A stretch of DNA of 13,330 nt from JAERML01 sp035687895 (GCA_035687895.1 DASRUE010000207.1:1-13330); one strand, 5' to 3'. Numbered from the stretch's first letter, positions 1 through 8,329 are shown. Made by a program: numbers and translations. The notes: generated by a model from the sequence alone, not told the origin.

Positions 1-253
1 CCAACTCAGCTATTAGGTATGCAAGAAAAAAGTAATCGAGAGGTGTGGGGGCAACCAGGAACTGTCGCTTCACCAGCATGGTGGCAAGCCAGAGAACGGC
101 AATTATGCCCAGTGCAAGTGAGTTGACCGCGATGGAGAAGAAGTTCGAAGCAAGAAACAGATAGACAAAAAGGAAGAATGCCCGCTGCAGTAATACAGGG
201 CCTTGGCCGGCTGCGGCATTGACTGAAGTCGCAGGTATCGTTTTTTCAGCCAT
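1..253 (-). CDS. O-antigen ligase-like membrane protein, N-terminal fragment (cut by window edge)
   Basis: Starts at ATG 253 and runs open for 84 codons off the left edge. The visible protein has a short polar N-terminus (about residues 1-19), then two closely spaced hydrophobic segments at about 20-40 and 42-58. A basic stretch (VKRQ) follows, then TPLDYFFLAYLIAEL, a short element before a third membrane segment. This layout, with a P-L-D just before the third helix, resembles O-antigen ligase/polymerase (WaaL/Wzy-like, Wzy_C family) proteins, which attach or extend glycan chains in the inner membrane. The start lies 2 nt after the stop of the MsbA-like gene, so the two are almost certainly cotranscribed. 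The genes upstream (exporter, core glycosyltransferase) favour a role in LPS. Only a fifth or so of such a protein is visible, so the family call is provisional; another polytopic envelope protein is possible. Confidence 0.6.
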   Translation of the reverse strand, partial: MAEKTIPATSVNAAAGQGPVLLQRAFFLFVYLFLASNFFSIAVNSLALGIIAVLWLATMLVKRQFLVAPTPLDYFFLAYLIAEL

Positions 254-255
254 GA

Positions 256-2091
256 TCAAACTCTGAACTGGAGTTCATACAGCTTCTTGTAGAGCCCCTT
301 CGAGTTCAGCAGAAGGTCCGTGTGTTTCCCCACTTCCACAATACGGCCCGCTTCAATCACAAAAATCCTGTCTGCGTGCTGAACAGTGGAGAGGCGGTGG
401 GCGATGACAATGGAGGTCCTCCCTGCCATCAGATTCTCGATGGCTTCCTGCACAAGGATCTCCGATTCGGTGTCCAGGGCAGATGTTGCTTCATCCAAAA
501 TGAGAATCGGTGGGTTCTTCAGAATGGCACGCGCAAGGGCGAGCCGCTGACGCTCACCACCAGAAATCTTTACTCCCCGCTCACCAATGACGGATTCATA
601 TCCTTTCGGCATATCCTCAATGAAACGATGAGCATTGGCAGCCTTCGCCGCGGCAACAATCCGTTCGGTCGGACAGTCGTCCAAACCGTAGGCGATGTTA
701 TTCCGAACCGTGTCGTTGAAGAGAATGGTTTCCTGCGTGACGATACCGATCTTGTCGCGGAGCGACTTCAGGTCGGCGCTGCGCAAGTCTATGCCGTCGA
801 GTTCAATGCTGCCGGATGTGGGATCGTAGAACCGTGGCACGAGATCGACGAGTGTTGATTTGCCGCTCCCGCTCGGGCCCACGATCGCGACCACTTCGCC
901 CTTGTTGATCGTCAGGTTGATATCGGCGAGGACAATATCGCCGGCGTTATAATGGAACGAAACGTTTTTGAATTCGATGGACGAGCGGAAATCGTATAGC
1001 TTTACCGGATTGGCGGCGTTTCTGATGTTCGGTTCCGTATCGAGAATCTCAAACACGCGGCGACCCGATGCCGTCGCTTCCTGAATCCTATTGTTCACCC
1101 CGCTCAGTTCCTTGATCGGCGGCATCAGTTGAAAGATGGCAAACAGAAAGCCAAGAAACTCGCTTGCCTTCATCGCTTCCTGCTCCAGCACCATCATCCC
1201 ACCGTACCAAATGATCGCACCTCCGGCGAGTGCGCTGAGAAATTCCGTCGTCGGCGAGGCAAGATTGCGCACACGTGTGATTTTGAGAATCGTCCTGAAG
1301 TATGAAGTGTTCTCCCGTTCAAACTTTTTGTTCTCAAATTCCTCCATACCGAAGGCTTTCACCACCTTGACCCCCGAAATCGTCTCGTGCAGCACGGACG
1401 TGACATCGGCGATTTTTTCCTGCGCCAGGCCCGACTCCTTGTGCACCCGACGCCCAACGAGTGCAATCACTAACAGCACAAGCGGAAAAACGATGAATGC
1501 GATCAGCGTCAGCTTCCAACTGATCATGATGGTAATGGTGAGATAAACGATGATGAGTAACGGCTCGCGGATCAAGGTTTGAAAGGTGGCGGAAATGCCC
1601 GTGTTGATCATCGGGACGTCGTTCATGATCCGTGAGATCAAATTTCCGGTCCGCTCGTTGGTGAAATACCCGAGCGGGAGTTCGTGGATGTGGCGATACA
1701 GGGCATTCCGCAGATCTTTCGTCAAGCCCTGTTCAACATAGATCATCAAATTCGATTGAAGATAGCCGAAGAGGTTCTTGATCAGGAACGCACACACGAT
1801 GGCGACGCAGACATTGAACAGCGTGTCCTGCACTAGTTCGCGAAACACGAGATGCTGGAACCACAGCGTGAATGCCTCTTTGATCTCATTCGCCCAAAGG
1901 GGGAGAAACGCGGAGGGCTCCGGTGCTTGTGGAATCAACCCTCCACCGCCAAACAATGTTTCCAGCAACGGGATCGTCAGGTAGATCGACACACCGCTGA
2001 AGACCGAGTAAATAATCGAACAGAGGATGGAGAAGGCAAGCTGCTTTCGGTACGGAAGGATAAAGCGAAGGACACGCGTGTAAATGGTCAT
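256..2091 (-). CDS. msbA: MsbA-like ABC exporter (lipid A-core flippase type)
   Basis: A 611-residue half-transporter with a membrane domain fused to an ATPase, the usual MsbA architecture and length. Residues about 1-330 form the six-helix type 1 exporter domain, with the coupling-helix text RTGNLISRIMNDV. The ATPase domain carries Walker A GPSGSGKST (about 404-412), Q-loop VTQE, signature ISGGERQRLALARA (about 507-520), Walker B ILILDEATSALD (about 527-538) and the H-loop IAHRLSTV (His near 563), so all catalytic elements are present. I chose ATG 2091 rather than the in-frame start at 2178 because it gives the family N-terminus (MTIYTRVLRFILPYRKQ) and because its ATG overlaps the upstream TGA as ATGA, typical of translational coupling. 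Family members flip lipid A-core or other lipids across the inner membrane. The glycosyltransferase and ligase-like neighbours support LPS, but a multidrug or lipid exporter cannot be excluded. Confidence 0.85.
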   Translation of the reverse strand: MTIYTRVLRFILPYRKQLAFSILCSIIYSVFSGVSIYLTIPLLETLFGGGGLIPQAPEPSAFLPLWANEIKEAFTLWFQHLVFRELVQDTLFNVCVAIVCAFLIKNLFGYLQSNLMIYVEQGLTKDLRNALYRHIHELPLGYFTNERTGNLISRIMNDVPMINTGISATFQTLIREPLLIIVYLTITIMISWKLTLIAFIVFPLVLLVIALVGRRVHKESGLAQEKIADVTSVLHETISGVKVVKAFGMEEFENKKFERENTSYFRTILKITRVRNLASPTTEFLSALAGGAIIWYGGMMVLEQEAMKASEFLGFLFAIFQLMPPIKELSGVNNRIQEATASGRRVFEILDTEPNIRNAANPVKLYDFRSSIEFKNVSFHYNAGDIVLADINLTINKGEVVAIVGPSGSGKSTLVDLVPRFYDPTSGSIELDGIDLRSADLKSLRDKIGIVTQETILFNDTVRNNIAYGLDDCPTERIVAAAKAANAHRFIEDMPKGYESVIGERGVKISGGERQRLALARAILKNPPILILDEATSALDTESEILVQEAIENLMAGRTSIVIAHRLSTVQHADRIFVIEAGRIVEVGKHTDLLLNSKGLYKKLYELQFRV

Positions 2092-2909
2092 TGCTTGTGC
2101 TTCAGTCTGTTGAGCTCGGCATTTGTAATTGGCGGGAGTGTTCCCTGCCCTTCTCTCTGACGATACCTGTATTCCCACAACTTCGCATAGAGCAGCATTG
2201 TGTAGGTTGCATCAAGGAGAGCAAGAACAAATCCATGGAAGCCATCCTTGTATCCCTGCTTCGAGATGAACATTCGGAGGAAATGGGAGAGCGGATTTAG
2301 AATGAGATTTCTCCACGTCGCCGTTGCATCGGGATTGTCTTTGAGCTTGTTTGAGACATGCAGGGATGTGTATTCGTTCATCTTCTCCACATACGAATAA
2401 ATGGTCTCGTATGTGTGATGGTAGAGGTATCCCTTCAATCTGCCCCGCTTCCCCTGCGTGTTGAACCCGCCGTGAATTTCCTGATGCTCGGGATAGTAGT
2501 TGTCCCTCCGGAAAAAACGGAATTGGTAGTCTGGAAACCACCCGCCATGTTCAATCCACTTCCCAAATGCGGACGGCTTGCGGATGAATTCGTACCCCGC
2601 CATGTCCCCGGGGTTCGCCAGGACAGCTTTCACTTCAGCTGCCAGCTCTTCCGACATCTCTTCGTCGGCATCGATCACAAAAATCCAGTCCCCGCTTGAG
2701 TAGTTAATCCCGCGCTCAACTTGTCGGCTGGTGCCGGGATACTCGTGCTGATACACCTTCTCAGTGAATCGCCTCGCAAGCTCAACCGTCCTGTCCTGGC
2801 TGAACGAATCAACCACCACAATCTCGTTTGCCCATCGGACACTGTTGAGACAGCGCTCGATGTTTTTCTCCTCGTTCAAAGTGACAAGCACAACGGTGAG
2901 CGTTTGCAT
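2088..2909 (-). CDS. Family 2 glycosyltransferase, WaaE/KdtX-like LPS core transferase
   Basis: A 273-residue protein. The GT-A fold of family 2 is clear: LVTLNEEKNIERCL at residues 8-21, VVVDSFSQD at 31-39, and the DxD-type metal/nucleotide site IDADEE at 79-84. The middle block WIEHGGWFPDYQFRFFRR (about 117-134) and HHTYETIYSYVEKMNEYT are hallmarks of the WaaE/KdtX subgroup, which adds a hexose to the inner core of LPS at the cytoplasmic face of the inner membrane. The C-terminal half has a hydrophobic amphipathic stretch that may bind the membrane. The start ATG 2909 lies 3 nt after the leuS stop. The stop overlaps the start of the MsbA-like gene by 4 nt (ATGA), so core extension and export are translationally linked. 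The donor and acceptor sugars cannot be read from the sequence, so no gene symbol is given. Confidence 0.85.
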   Translation of the reverse strand: MQTLTVVLVTLNEEKNIERCLNSVRWANEIVVVDSFSQDRTVELARRFTEKVYQHEYPGTSRQVERGINYSSGDWIFVIDADEEMSEELAAEVKAVLANPGDMAGYEFIRKPSAFGKWIEHGGWFPDYQFRFFRRDNYYPEHQEIHGGFNTQGKRGRLKGYLYHHTYETIYSYVEKMNEYTSLHVSNKLKDNPDATATWRNLILNPLSHFLRMFISKQGYKDGFHGFVLALLDATYTMLLYAKLWEYRYRQREGQGTLPPITNAELNRLKHKQ

Positions 2910-2912
2910 CGC

Positions 2913-5483
2913 TCACTTCACGACGAGGTTAACGAGTTTATTCTTCACCACGATCGCCTTAATCAGTCTCTTGCCATCAATATGCTTCTTGACGCTTTCA
3001 TCGGCAAGCGAGAGAGCCTCAAGTTCATGGTCGGGCGTATTCATGGCAACCCCGATCCTGGAGCGGATCTTGCCATTCACCTGGATTACGATTTCGACTG
3101 TTGCCTGCTGGAGCTTCAGTTCGTCAAAGGAAGGCCACGGTTCGTAGGCAAGAGTTGTTGTGTGGCCGAGCTTTTCCCAGAGTTCTTCGGCCAGGTGCGG
3201 AGCAAACGGAGAGAGGACGAGCACAAAGGGATCCAACAACTGCCGGGGCCGGGTGTCAGATTTCATCACTTCATTCACGAAGATCATCATTTGCGAGATG
3301 GCAGTATTGAACCGGAGAGCTTCGATATCCTCACCCACTTTCTTGACGGTTGAGTGGTACGCACGCTCAAGTTCGGAGGAGACTGGAATATCTTTCACCT
3401 CCGAATTCAGTTTGCCCTCATCATCCACGTAGAGCCGCCAAACACGGCTGAGAAACCTAAACACACCCTCCACCCCACGGGTGCTCCACGGCTTCATCTC
3501 TTCCAACGGACCCATAAACATCTCAAACAGCCGCATTGCATCTGCACCGTACTGGCCAACTACTTCATCCGGGTTAACGACGTTACCTCGCGACTTGGAC
3601 ATCTTGCGGGAGTCTTCGCCAAGAATTGTTCCCTGATGGCGTAGTTTCTTGAATGGCTCCTTCGTGGAGACATATCCCACGTCGTACAGTACCTTGTGCC
3701 AGAACCGGGCATACATAAGATGCAGCACGGCATGTTCTGCCCCTCCGACATACAGGTCGATGGGCATCCAGTAATGTTCCTTCTCCCTCGAACAAAACTC
3801 GCGGTCGTTCTTCGGGTCGAGATAGCGGAGATAGTACCAGCAGGATCCCGCCCATTGCGGCATGGTGTTCGTTTCTCGACGGCCTCGCATGCCCGTCTCT
3901 TTGTCGACGACATTCACCCAGTCGGTTGCTAGTGCGAGAGGTGATTCAGTCGTCCCGCTCGGCTGAAACTTCTTCAGGTCAGGCAGGAGCAACGGGAGTT
4001 CATCTTCACGGAGCGCTTTCATCGTCCCATCTTCCAAATGGATGATCGGAATCGGCTCGCCCCAGTAGCGCTGCCGTGAAAAGAGCCAGTCGCGGAGTTT
4101 GTAGTTCACTCTGTGCTGACCGATCCCTTGCGCCTCCAGCCATTGGATGGTTTTTTTCTTTGCATCCTCAACGCCCAGCCCGTTAAGGAAACCGCTGTTG
4201 ATCGCCACGCCGTCTTCCGTATACGCCTTGCCGTTGAAATCGGGCGGGGGTTGCACCGTGCGAATAATTGGCAGGCCGAACTTCTCTGCAAACTCCCAAT
4301 CCCTCTCATCCTGACCCGGGACAGCCATGATCGCTCCAGTACCATAGCCCATCAACACGTAGTCAGCAATCCAGATCGGGATCTCCTTGTGGGTCGCCGG
4401 GTTGATCGCATAAGCACCGGTGAAGATTCCAGTCTTGTCCTTGTCAAGACCACGATCCATTTCACTCTTGAGTAAGGTCTGCTTCTGATACTCTTGAACT
4501 TCTCCCCTTTTCACTTTGGACACGATCACGTCAACGAGAGGATTCTCGGGCGCCAACACCATATACGTTGCCCCAAAGATCGTGTCCGGGCGAGTCGTAA
4601 ACACTCGCACAGACTCAGAACGCCCTTGAATCGGGAAAACTATTTCCGCTCCATCCGAACGCCCGATCCAGTTCTTTTGCTGGTCCATGGTTGATTGCGG
4701 CCAGTCCAGATCCTGAGCGTCTTCCAGCAATCGCTCTGCATACGCAGTTATCCTCATCATCCATTGACGCATAGGGCGGCGCTCGACGGTGTAACCCTTC
4801 TCCGTCCATTCGGTCACTTCTTCATTCGCCAGGACAGTCCCCAGTGCTTCGCACCAGTTTACCGGAATCTCAGCAATGTACGCGAGGCGATGTTGGGCAA
4901 GGAAATCCTGCCTTTCTTTTGAACTCCGTCGAGTCCAATCTTCAGCCGTAAAGGGTGGGTTAATATCCAACTCAGCAGTTCCTTGCCGCTGGAGTTCATC
5001 CTCAAGCGTCGAAATCGACCTGGCTTTGTTCATGCGGCGGTCAAACCAGGAATTGTAGATCTTAAGAAATATCCATTGAGTCCACCGATAGTACTTGGGG
5101 TCTGTTGTATCGATCTCTCGGCCCCAATCATAGCTGAGACCCAGCATTTTGATCTGACGCCGAAAGGTGGAAATGTTCTGTTCGGTCGTGATCCGGGGGT
5201 GAATATTGGTTTGCATGGCATATCGCTCGGCAGGGAGGCCGAATGCATCCCAACCGATCGGGTGGAGTACGTTGTACCCCTTCATCCGGCGATGGCGGCA
5301 GAGAATATCGGTTGCTGTGTAGCCTTCCGGATGACCCACATGCAGTCCTGCCCCGGAGGGATACGGATACATATCGAGGATGAAAGTTTTTGACTTTGTA
5401 GTCGAGGCGCTGGTCTGGAACGTCTTGTGATCGTCCCAGTACCGCTGCCATTTGGACTCTATTTGAAGAAAAGGATACGCCAT
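2913..5483 (-). CDS. leuS: Leucyl-tRNA synthetase
   Basis: A complete class Ia leucyl-tRNA synthetase of 856 residues that charges tRNA-Leu in the cytoplasm. Visible elements in order: HIGH-type motif HVGH at residues 48-51 after PYPSGAGL; the LeuRS text HPIGWDAFGLPAERYA; VNWCEALGTVLANEEV; the CP1 editing domain with TTRPDTIFGA (about 295-304) and GTGAIMAVPGQDERD; the W-rich NTMPQWAGSCWYYLRYL; KMSKS at about 627-631; then the anticodon-binding and C-terminal domains ending NKLVNLVVK. The insert before VNWC (SISTLEDELQRQG through FTAEDW) resembles Bacteroidota-type enzymes. I start at ATG 5483 because MAYPFLQIESKWQRYW matches the family N-terminus; upstream in-frame sequence overlaps the recombinase-like gene and looks non-coding. 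The start is 2 nt after the upstream TAG. The nearest GGAGG lies about 16 nt before the ATG, rather far, so translational coupling is likely. Confidence 0.97.
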   Translation of the reverse strand: MAYPFLQIESKWQRYWDDHKTFQTSASTTKSKTFILDMYPYPSGAGLHVGHPEGYTATDILCRHRRMKGYNVLHPIGWDAFGLPAERYAMQTNIHPRITTEQNISTFRRQIKMLGLSYDWGREIDTTDPKYYRWTQWIFLKIYNSWFDRRMNKARSISTLEDELQRQGTAELDINPPFTAEDWTRRSSKERQDFLAQHRLAYIAEIPVNWCEALGTVLANEEVTEWTEKGYTVERRPMRQWMMRITAYAERLLEDAQDLDWPQSTMDQQKNWIGRSDGAEIVFPIQGRSESVRVFTTRPDTIFGATYMVLAPENPLVDVIVSKVKRGEVQEYQKQTLLKSEMDRGLDKDKTGIFTGAYAINPATHKEIPIWIADYVLMGYGTGAIMAVPGQDERDWEFAEKFGLPIIRTVQPPPDFNGKAYTEDGVAINSGFLNGLGVEDAKKKTIQWLEAQGIGQHRVNYKLRDWLFSRQRYWGEPIPIIHLEDGTMKALREDELPLLLPDLKKFQPSGTTESPLALATDWVNVVDKETGMRGRRETNTMPQWAGSCWYYLRYLDPKNDREFCSREKEHYWMPIDLYVGGAEHAVLHLMYARFWHKVLYDVGYVSTKEPFKKLRHQGTILGEDSRKMSKSRGNVVNPDEVVGQYGADAMRLFEMFMGPLEEMKPWSTRGVEGVFRFLSRVWRLYVDDEGKLNSEVKDIPVSSELERAYHSTVKKVGEDIEALRFNTAISQMMIFVNEVMKSDTRPRQLLDPFVLVLSPFAPHLAEELWEKLGHTTTLAYEPWPSFDELKLQQATVEIVIQVNGKIRSRIGVAMNTPDHELEALSLADESVKKHIDGKRLIKAIVVKNKLVNLVVK

Positions 5484-5485
5484 GG

Positions 5486-6424
5486 CTATATTGAAGGAGC
5501 CTCCGGATTCCGGAGGGCGCTCCGGTCCTTGTGGTTGACGTACAACATGGCTGTGGTAATACTCCCAAGTCGCATGCGTTGCCTGATCTCGTCCGCTGAT
5601 GCTCCTGCATCGGCAAGCCTGACGGCGGCGGTGTGGCGGAGTGAAAACGGTGTCACACGGCGAAGCTTCCCTTGTTTGATTCCCGCGCGTTCCAGGTAGC
5701 AATTGACTCTGTTACGGATCCCTCGAGTTGTCATGCGCTCACCGCTCGTCCGGTTGCCCGCACTCAACGCAAGCGGTTCGGAATTGGAGGCAAAGCTTCT
5801 GAGGCCAAGGTACTCATCAATTGCACGCTTTGTAATTTCCGATAGTTCAACCACTTCATCCTTAGTCCGTCGACCTTTTCCTTGAACATGAAGGACGGGT
5901 GTATTGCCGCGCATCTGAATGTCTCCTACATCCGCCCGAATGATTTCGATTTCTGAAAGGGCCGCATCCAACATCAGACGAATAATCATGTAATCCCTCC
6001 TGCCTCGGACATCGGTCCTGCTGATTGAGTTCACGAGACATTCCACGTCCTGAGGAGAAAGGGTTTCCCTGGAGTGTGCAATGGGACGCTTGTTCCCGTC
6101 TACATAGCGGGCAGGATTGATCTCGATGACCTCCTTGGCGGTGAGGTATTCACAAAGCCGGCGGAGTGCGGTTAAGTAGGTCGAAACGGACATCTCTGAG
6201 AGTCTCTTTGTTTCGGATAGGTACCTCTTATACCTTTGCACGTCACCAACCTGAAACGTGAATCTGCCATCGAAATGACACCAACGCACAAACTCTCGCA
6301 ATGCTCGCTGATATGTGCCGCGTGTCTCTGGGCGCTTATCTTGAAGGCTCTGGATGAACTGGTCGCTTAGGAAGGCAAGATCCTGATGAGTCAGTTCTAC
6401 AGTCTCAAAAGAGGAATCGGTCAT
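5486..6424 (-). CDS. XerC/D-like tyrosine recombinase family protein with degenerate active site
   Basis: An intact 312-residue protein with the two-domain layout of XerC/XerD: an N-terminal SAM-like core-binding domain (about 15-95, RGTYQRALREFVRWC and YLTALRRLCEYL) and a C-terminal catalytic-type domain (about 120-300). Aligned by eye to XerC (GLRLSELVGLDIKHLD), the Arg I position is Ala155 in DAALSEIEIIRADVGD. Lys183 in GKG is kept. The His of HxxR is Phe260 in PFSLRHT, while Arg263 is kept. The third His/Trp is lost (MRLGSITTAMLY reads Leu286 there, or lacks it by a 2-residue deletion). Tyr295 remains. Half the catalytic set is therefore gone and strand cleavage in the usual way is doubtful. 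ATG 6424 is preferred; a TTG at 6469 is the alternative, and neither has a clear ribosome binding site. The stop lies 2 nt before leuS. It could be a DNA-binding relic of an integrase or a decaying gene without frameshift. Confidence 0.85.
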   Translation of the reverse strand: MTDSSFETVELTHQDLAFLSDQFIQSLQDKRPETRGTYQRALREFVRWCHFDGRFTFQVGDVQRYKRYLSETKRLSEMSVSTYLTALRRLCEYLTAKEVIEINPARYVDGNKRPIAHSRETLSPQDVECLVNSISRTDVRGRRDYMIIRLMLDAALSEIEIIRADVGDIQMRGNTPVLHVQGKGRRTKDEVVELSEITKRAIDEYLGLRSFASNSEPLALSAGNRTSGERMTTRGIRNRVNCYLERAGIKQGKLRRVTPFSLRHTAAVRLADAGASADEIRQRMRLGSITTAMLYVNHKDRSALRNPEAPSI

Positions 6425-6475
6425 GAAACGCTTTAGACAGGAACATGGACGGTAAATCCGTTGGTGCAATAACAG

Positions 6476-6504
6476 AATCTACCGAATTCACGTTTCACAA
6501 GCAA
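6476..6504 (-). promoter_or_regulatory. Weak sigma70-like promoter for the recombinase-like gene and leuS run
   Basis: On the minus strand TTGCTT (6499-6504) and TAGATT (6476-6481) are separated by exactly 17 nt, giving about 3/6 and 4/6 matches to the -35 and -10 consensus. A transcript would begin near 6469 and leave a leader of about 45 nt before ATG 6424. The spacer is the only non-coding gap upstream of five tightly packed genes, so some promoter is expected here, but this match is poor. Confidence 0.3.
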
Positions 6505-6523
6505 CAGAATGGGGATTGGTGAA

Positions 6524-6563
6524 GGGAAACGTCAGATAAGAACGGGACACGTCAGATAAGAAC
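6524..6563. repeat. Two tandem copies of a 20-bp unit (19/20 identical)
   Basis: Units 6524-6543 and 6544-6563 follow each other with no gap. The shared core is ACGTCAGATAAGAAC (6529-6543 and 6549-6563); the only difference is A at 6528 against C at 6548. The array begins 3 nt beyond the stop of the soluble GAF-PP2C gene and lies about 100 bp upstream of the recombinase-like start. I see no other copy in the window. It could be a paired protein-binding site, arm-type recombinase sites, or the remnant of an insertion-sequence end. Confidence 0.9.
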
Positions 6564-6566
6564 CGC

Positions 6567-8312
6567 TCAAGAAACCCTGACGACCATCATGGTAATGTCA
6601 TCTGATTGGGGAGCCCCTTTGGTGTGCTTCAGGATATCCTTGTGAATCGCCTCGGTGATTTCCTGGGCGCTCCGGTTGACATTAGCTCGGATGAGAGCCT
6701 CGAGACGTTCTTCCCCATACTCAGCGGATTCCTTGCTCATTGCTTCACTGACACCATCCGTAAACAAGACAATCATATCTCCTGCACGGAGCGGAATGGT
6801 GGCTTCCTCATAGTGAGCAATCGTCCGGATAACGCCAAGGATCATCCCACCTGTTTCCAGACGCTCGATAGTCCCGTCCTCGTGGAGAAGATAGGGGTAG
6901 TTGTGGCCGGCGTTGACATATGTCAGAGTCATAGCATTGTGGTCGATGAACCCCCAAAAAAAAGTCACAAACTTGTTTCCACCGGTGTTTTCACACATCA
7001 AATCATTCACTCTACCAGTGAGCTCGCCAAGAGTGAGATCCAGCGGAACAAGGGCGCGAATGGTAGCCTGGAGGTTGGCCATCAAGAGTGCGGCGGGGGT
7101 TCCCTTCCCTGACACATCACCGATGGCAATCACATGCCTTGCATCGCCCACCCGGAGCACGTCGTAATAATCTCCGCCCACTTGTTTGGATGAGATGTTC
7201 GCCGCTGCCACCTGGAACCCCGGGATGTTCGGGATAACACTTGGCAACAAGCCTTTCTGAATCTCCCTTGCGATCAGGAGTTCGTCTTCCATTTTCTGTT
7301 TTTCGATTGCCTCCAGGAAGAGGCGAGCATTCTCCAATGCGATGATGGCAATGTTCGCAAGTGACACAAGGAACTCCAGGTCTGCCTCGCTAAACTCTTC
7401 TCTGTTAAGCTTTTCACCAAGAAAGATTATCCCTTTTGTTTCACCTTGAAGTTGCATCGGGACGAGCACCCTGAGCCCCATCCCCACCAGTGCTTCTCTT
7501 GGATCCGTTGCACGTCTCAGAACAATGTCTGAAACACGAACCGGGGCTTTGACCGTCGCGAGCTGCACAAGCAATTCACTCTGAGGAGCATGCCCATCGA
7601 TTCGCGACGCCACAACTTTCATGTCCGAACCCTCTTTCAGGCAGATGAGGTAGCGATTAATCCCGACCTGGCCAAGGAGAGACAAGACCAGCAAACGGAC
7701 AACCTTATCAGGATCAAGGAGCGCACCGAGCTCTTTCCCGACCTCAAACAACGTATTCAGCTCCTGGATTTTCCGGTCCAGTTTCCTATTCACTTGCTGA
7801 ATCTCGGCAATGGTGCGACTCTTCTCGACTGCGGTGGCCGAAATGTTCGCCAAGGATCGGAGATATGTTTGTTCAATTGATTTCAATTTTTTCCTGGAGA
7901 ACCGCTCACCAAAACCCAGGAGGCCAATCGGTTTGTCGGCGATAAGCATCGGCAGGAGGATCCGCACCCCCTGGTTCCTAAAGAATTTCACCCATGGGTG
8001 CCTTGACGCGTCGACTTTGTCCACGTAGAACAAGCTGCCAGGAATCGCGCGTATGGCCAATTCAGTACCAACCAGACTTCCTGGAAACCCTTTGGCCATC
8101 TCCACAGAAAACCTTCCCTTTCCCTTTCCAAGCATCACCATTCCCTTGGTAGAGAGAATCTTTCCCATGATCGTGAGAAGGATGTGGCTGAGAATGAAGT
8201 GGGGATCGAGCGATGAGTTGATCACCTTACTAAACTCAAAGAGCGCAGAATGCTCAAAATGGCTCTCATAAGACCCGGCGGGCGTAGGAGTCGAGGGACG
8301 GCGAGGGCTCAT
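6567..8312 (-). CDS. Soluble GAF-GAF-PP2C (SpoIIE/RsbU-like) serine phosphatase
   Basis: A 581-residue protein without membrane segments. Residues about 30-170 and 190-345 each look like a GAF sensor domain (for example VGMGLRVLVPMQLQGETKGIIFLGEK in the second). A helical linker follows (EKQKMEDELLIAREIQKGLLPSVIP), the standard lead-in to an RsbU-type phosphatase. The PP2C/SpoIIE domain keeps its metal-binding motifs: VGGDYYD near 377, IGDVSGKGTPAALLM near 395, LFTDGVSEA, and SDDITMMVV near 570. Such enzymes dephosphorylate STAS anti-anti-sigma factors, and the STAS and kinase genes lie directly upstream in the same operon. ATG 8312 is chosen; a TTG two codons earlier is possible, and neither has a clear ribosome binding site. 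It starts 17 nt after the kinase stop. The ligand of the GAF domains is unknown. Confidence 0.9.
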   Translation of the reverse strand: MSPRRPSTPTPAGSYESHFEHSALFEFSKVINSSLDPHFILSHILLTIMGKILSTKGMVMLGKGKGRFSVEMAKGFPGSLVGTELAIRAIPGSLFYVDKVDASRHPWVKFFRNQGVRILLPMLIADKPIGLLGFGERFSRKKLKSIEQTYLRSLANISATAVEKSRTIAEIQQVNRKLDRKIQELNTLFEVGKELGALLDPDKVVRLLVLSLLGQVGINRYLICLKEGSDMKVVASRIDGHAPQSELLVQLATVKAPVRVSDIVLRRATDPREALVGMGLRVLVPMQLQGETKGIIFLGEKLNREEFSEADLEFLVSLANIAIIALENARLFLEAIEKQKMEDELLIAREIQKGLLPSVIPNIPGFQVAAANISSKQVGGDYYDVLRVGDARHVIAIGDVSGKGTPAALLMANLQATIRALVPLDLTLGELTGRVNDLMCENTGGNKFVTFFWGFIDHNAMTLTYVNAGHNYPYLLHEDGTIERLETGGMILGVIRTIAHYEEATIPLRAGDMIVLFTDGVSEAMSKESAEYGEERLEALIRANVNRSAQEITEAIHKDILKHTKGAPQSDDITMMVVRVS

Positions 8313-8329
8313 GGGCAAAAGAGGAGGAT

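Noticed and set aside
322..858. A 178-codon open frame on the plus strand
   Set aside because: It lies wholly opposite the ATPase domain of the MsbA-like gene, has no recognisable domain, and its sequence is explained by the coding bias of that gene.
2092..2178. 29-residue N-terminal extension of the MsbA-like protein
   Set aside because: It overlaps the glycosyltransferase C-terminus and lacks family similarity; the ATG at 2091 gives the normal N-terminus and an ATGA coupling site.
2721..3353. A 210-codon open frame on the plus strand
   Set aside because: It is antisense to the C-terminal part of leuS and the start of the glycosyltransferase, both certain genes; no family features.
4290..4350. 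LeuRS editing motif reads PGQDERD instead of the commoner PAHDERD/PGHDQRD
   Set aside because: The key Asp residues are kept, and I recall Gln at this position in LeuRS of other phyla, so loss of editing is not implied.
6490..6532. Inverted repeat ACGTTTC / GAAACGT in the spacer before the recombinase-like gene
   Set aside because: Seven-bp arms 29 nt apart can arise by chance, and one arm lies in the tandem repeat, which is the stronger signal.
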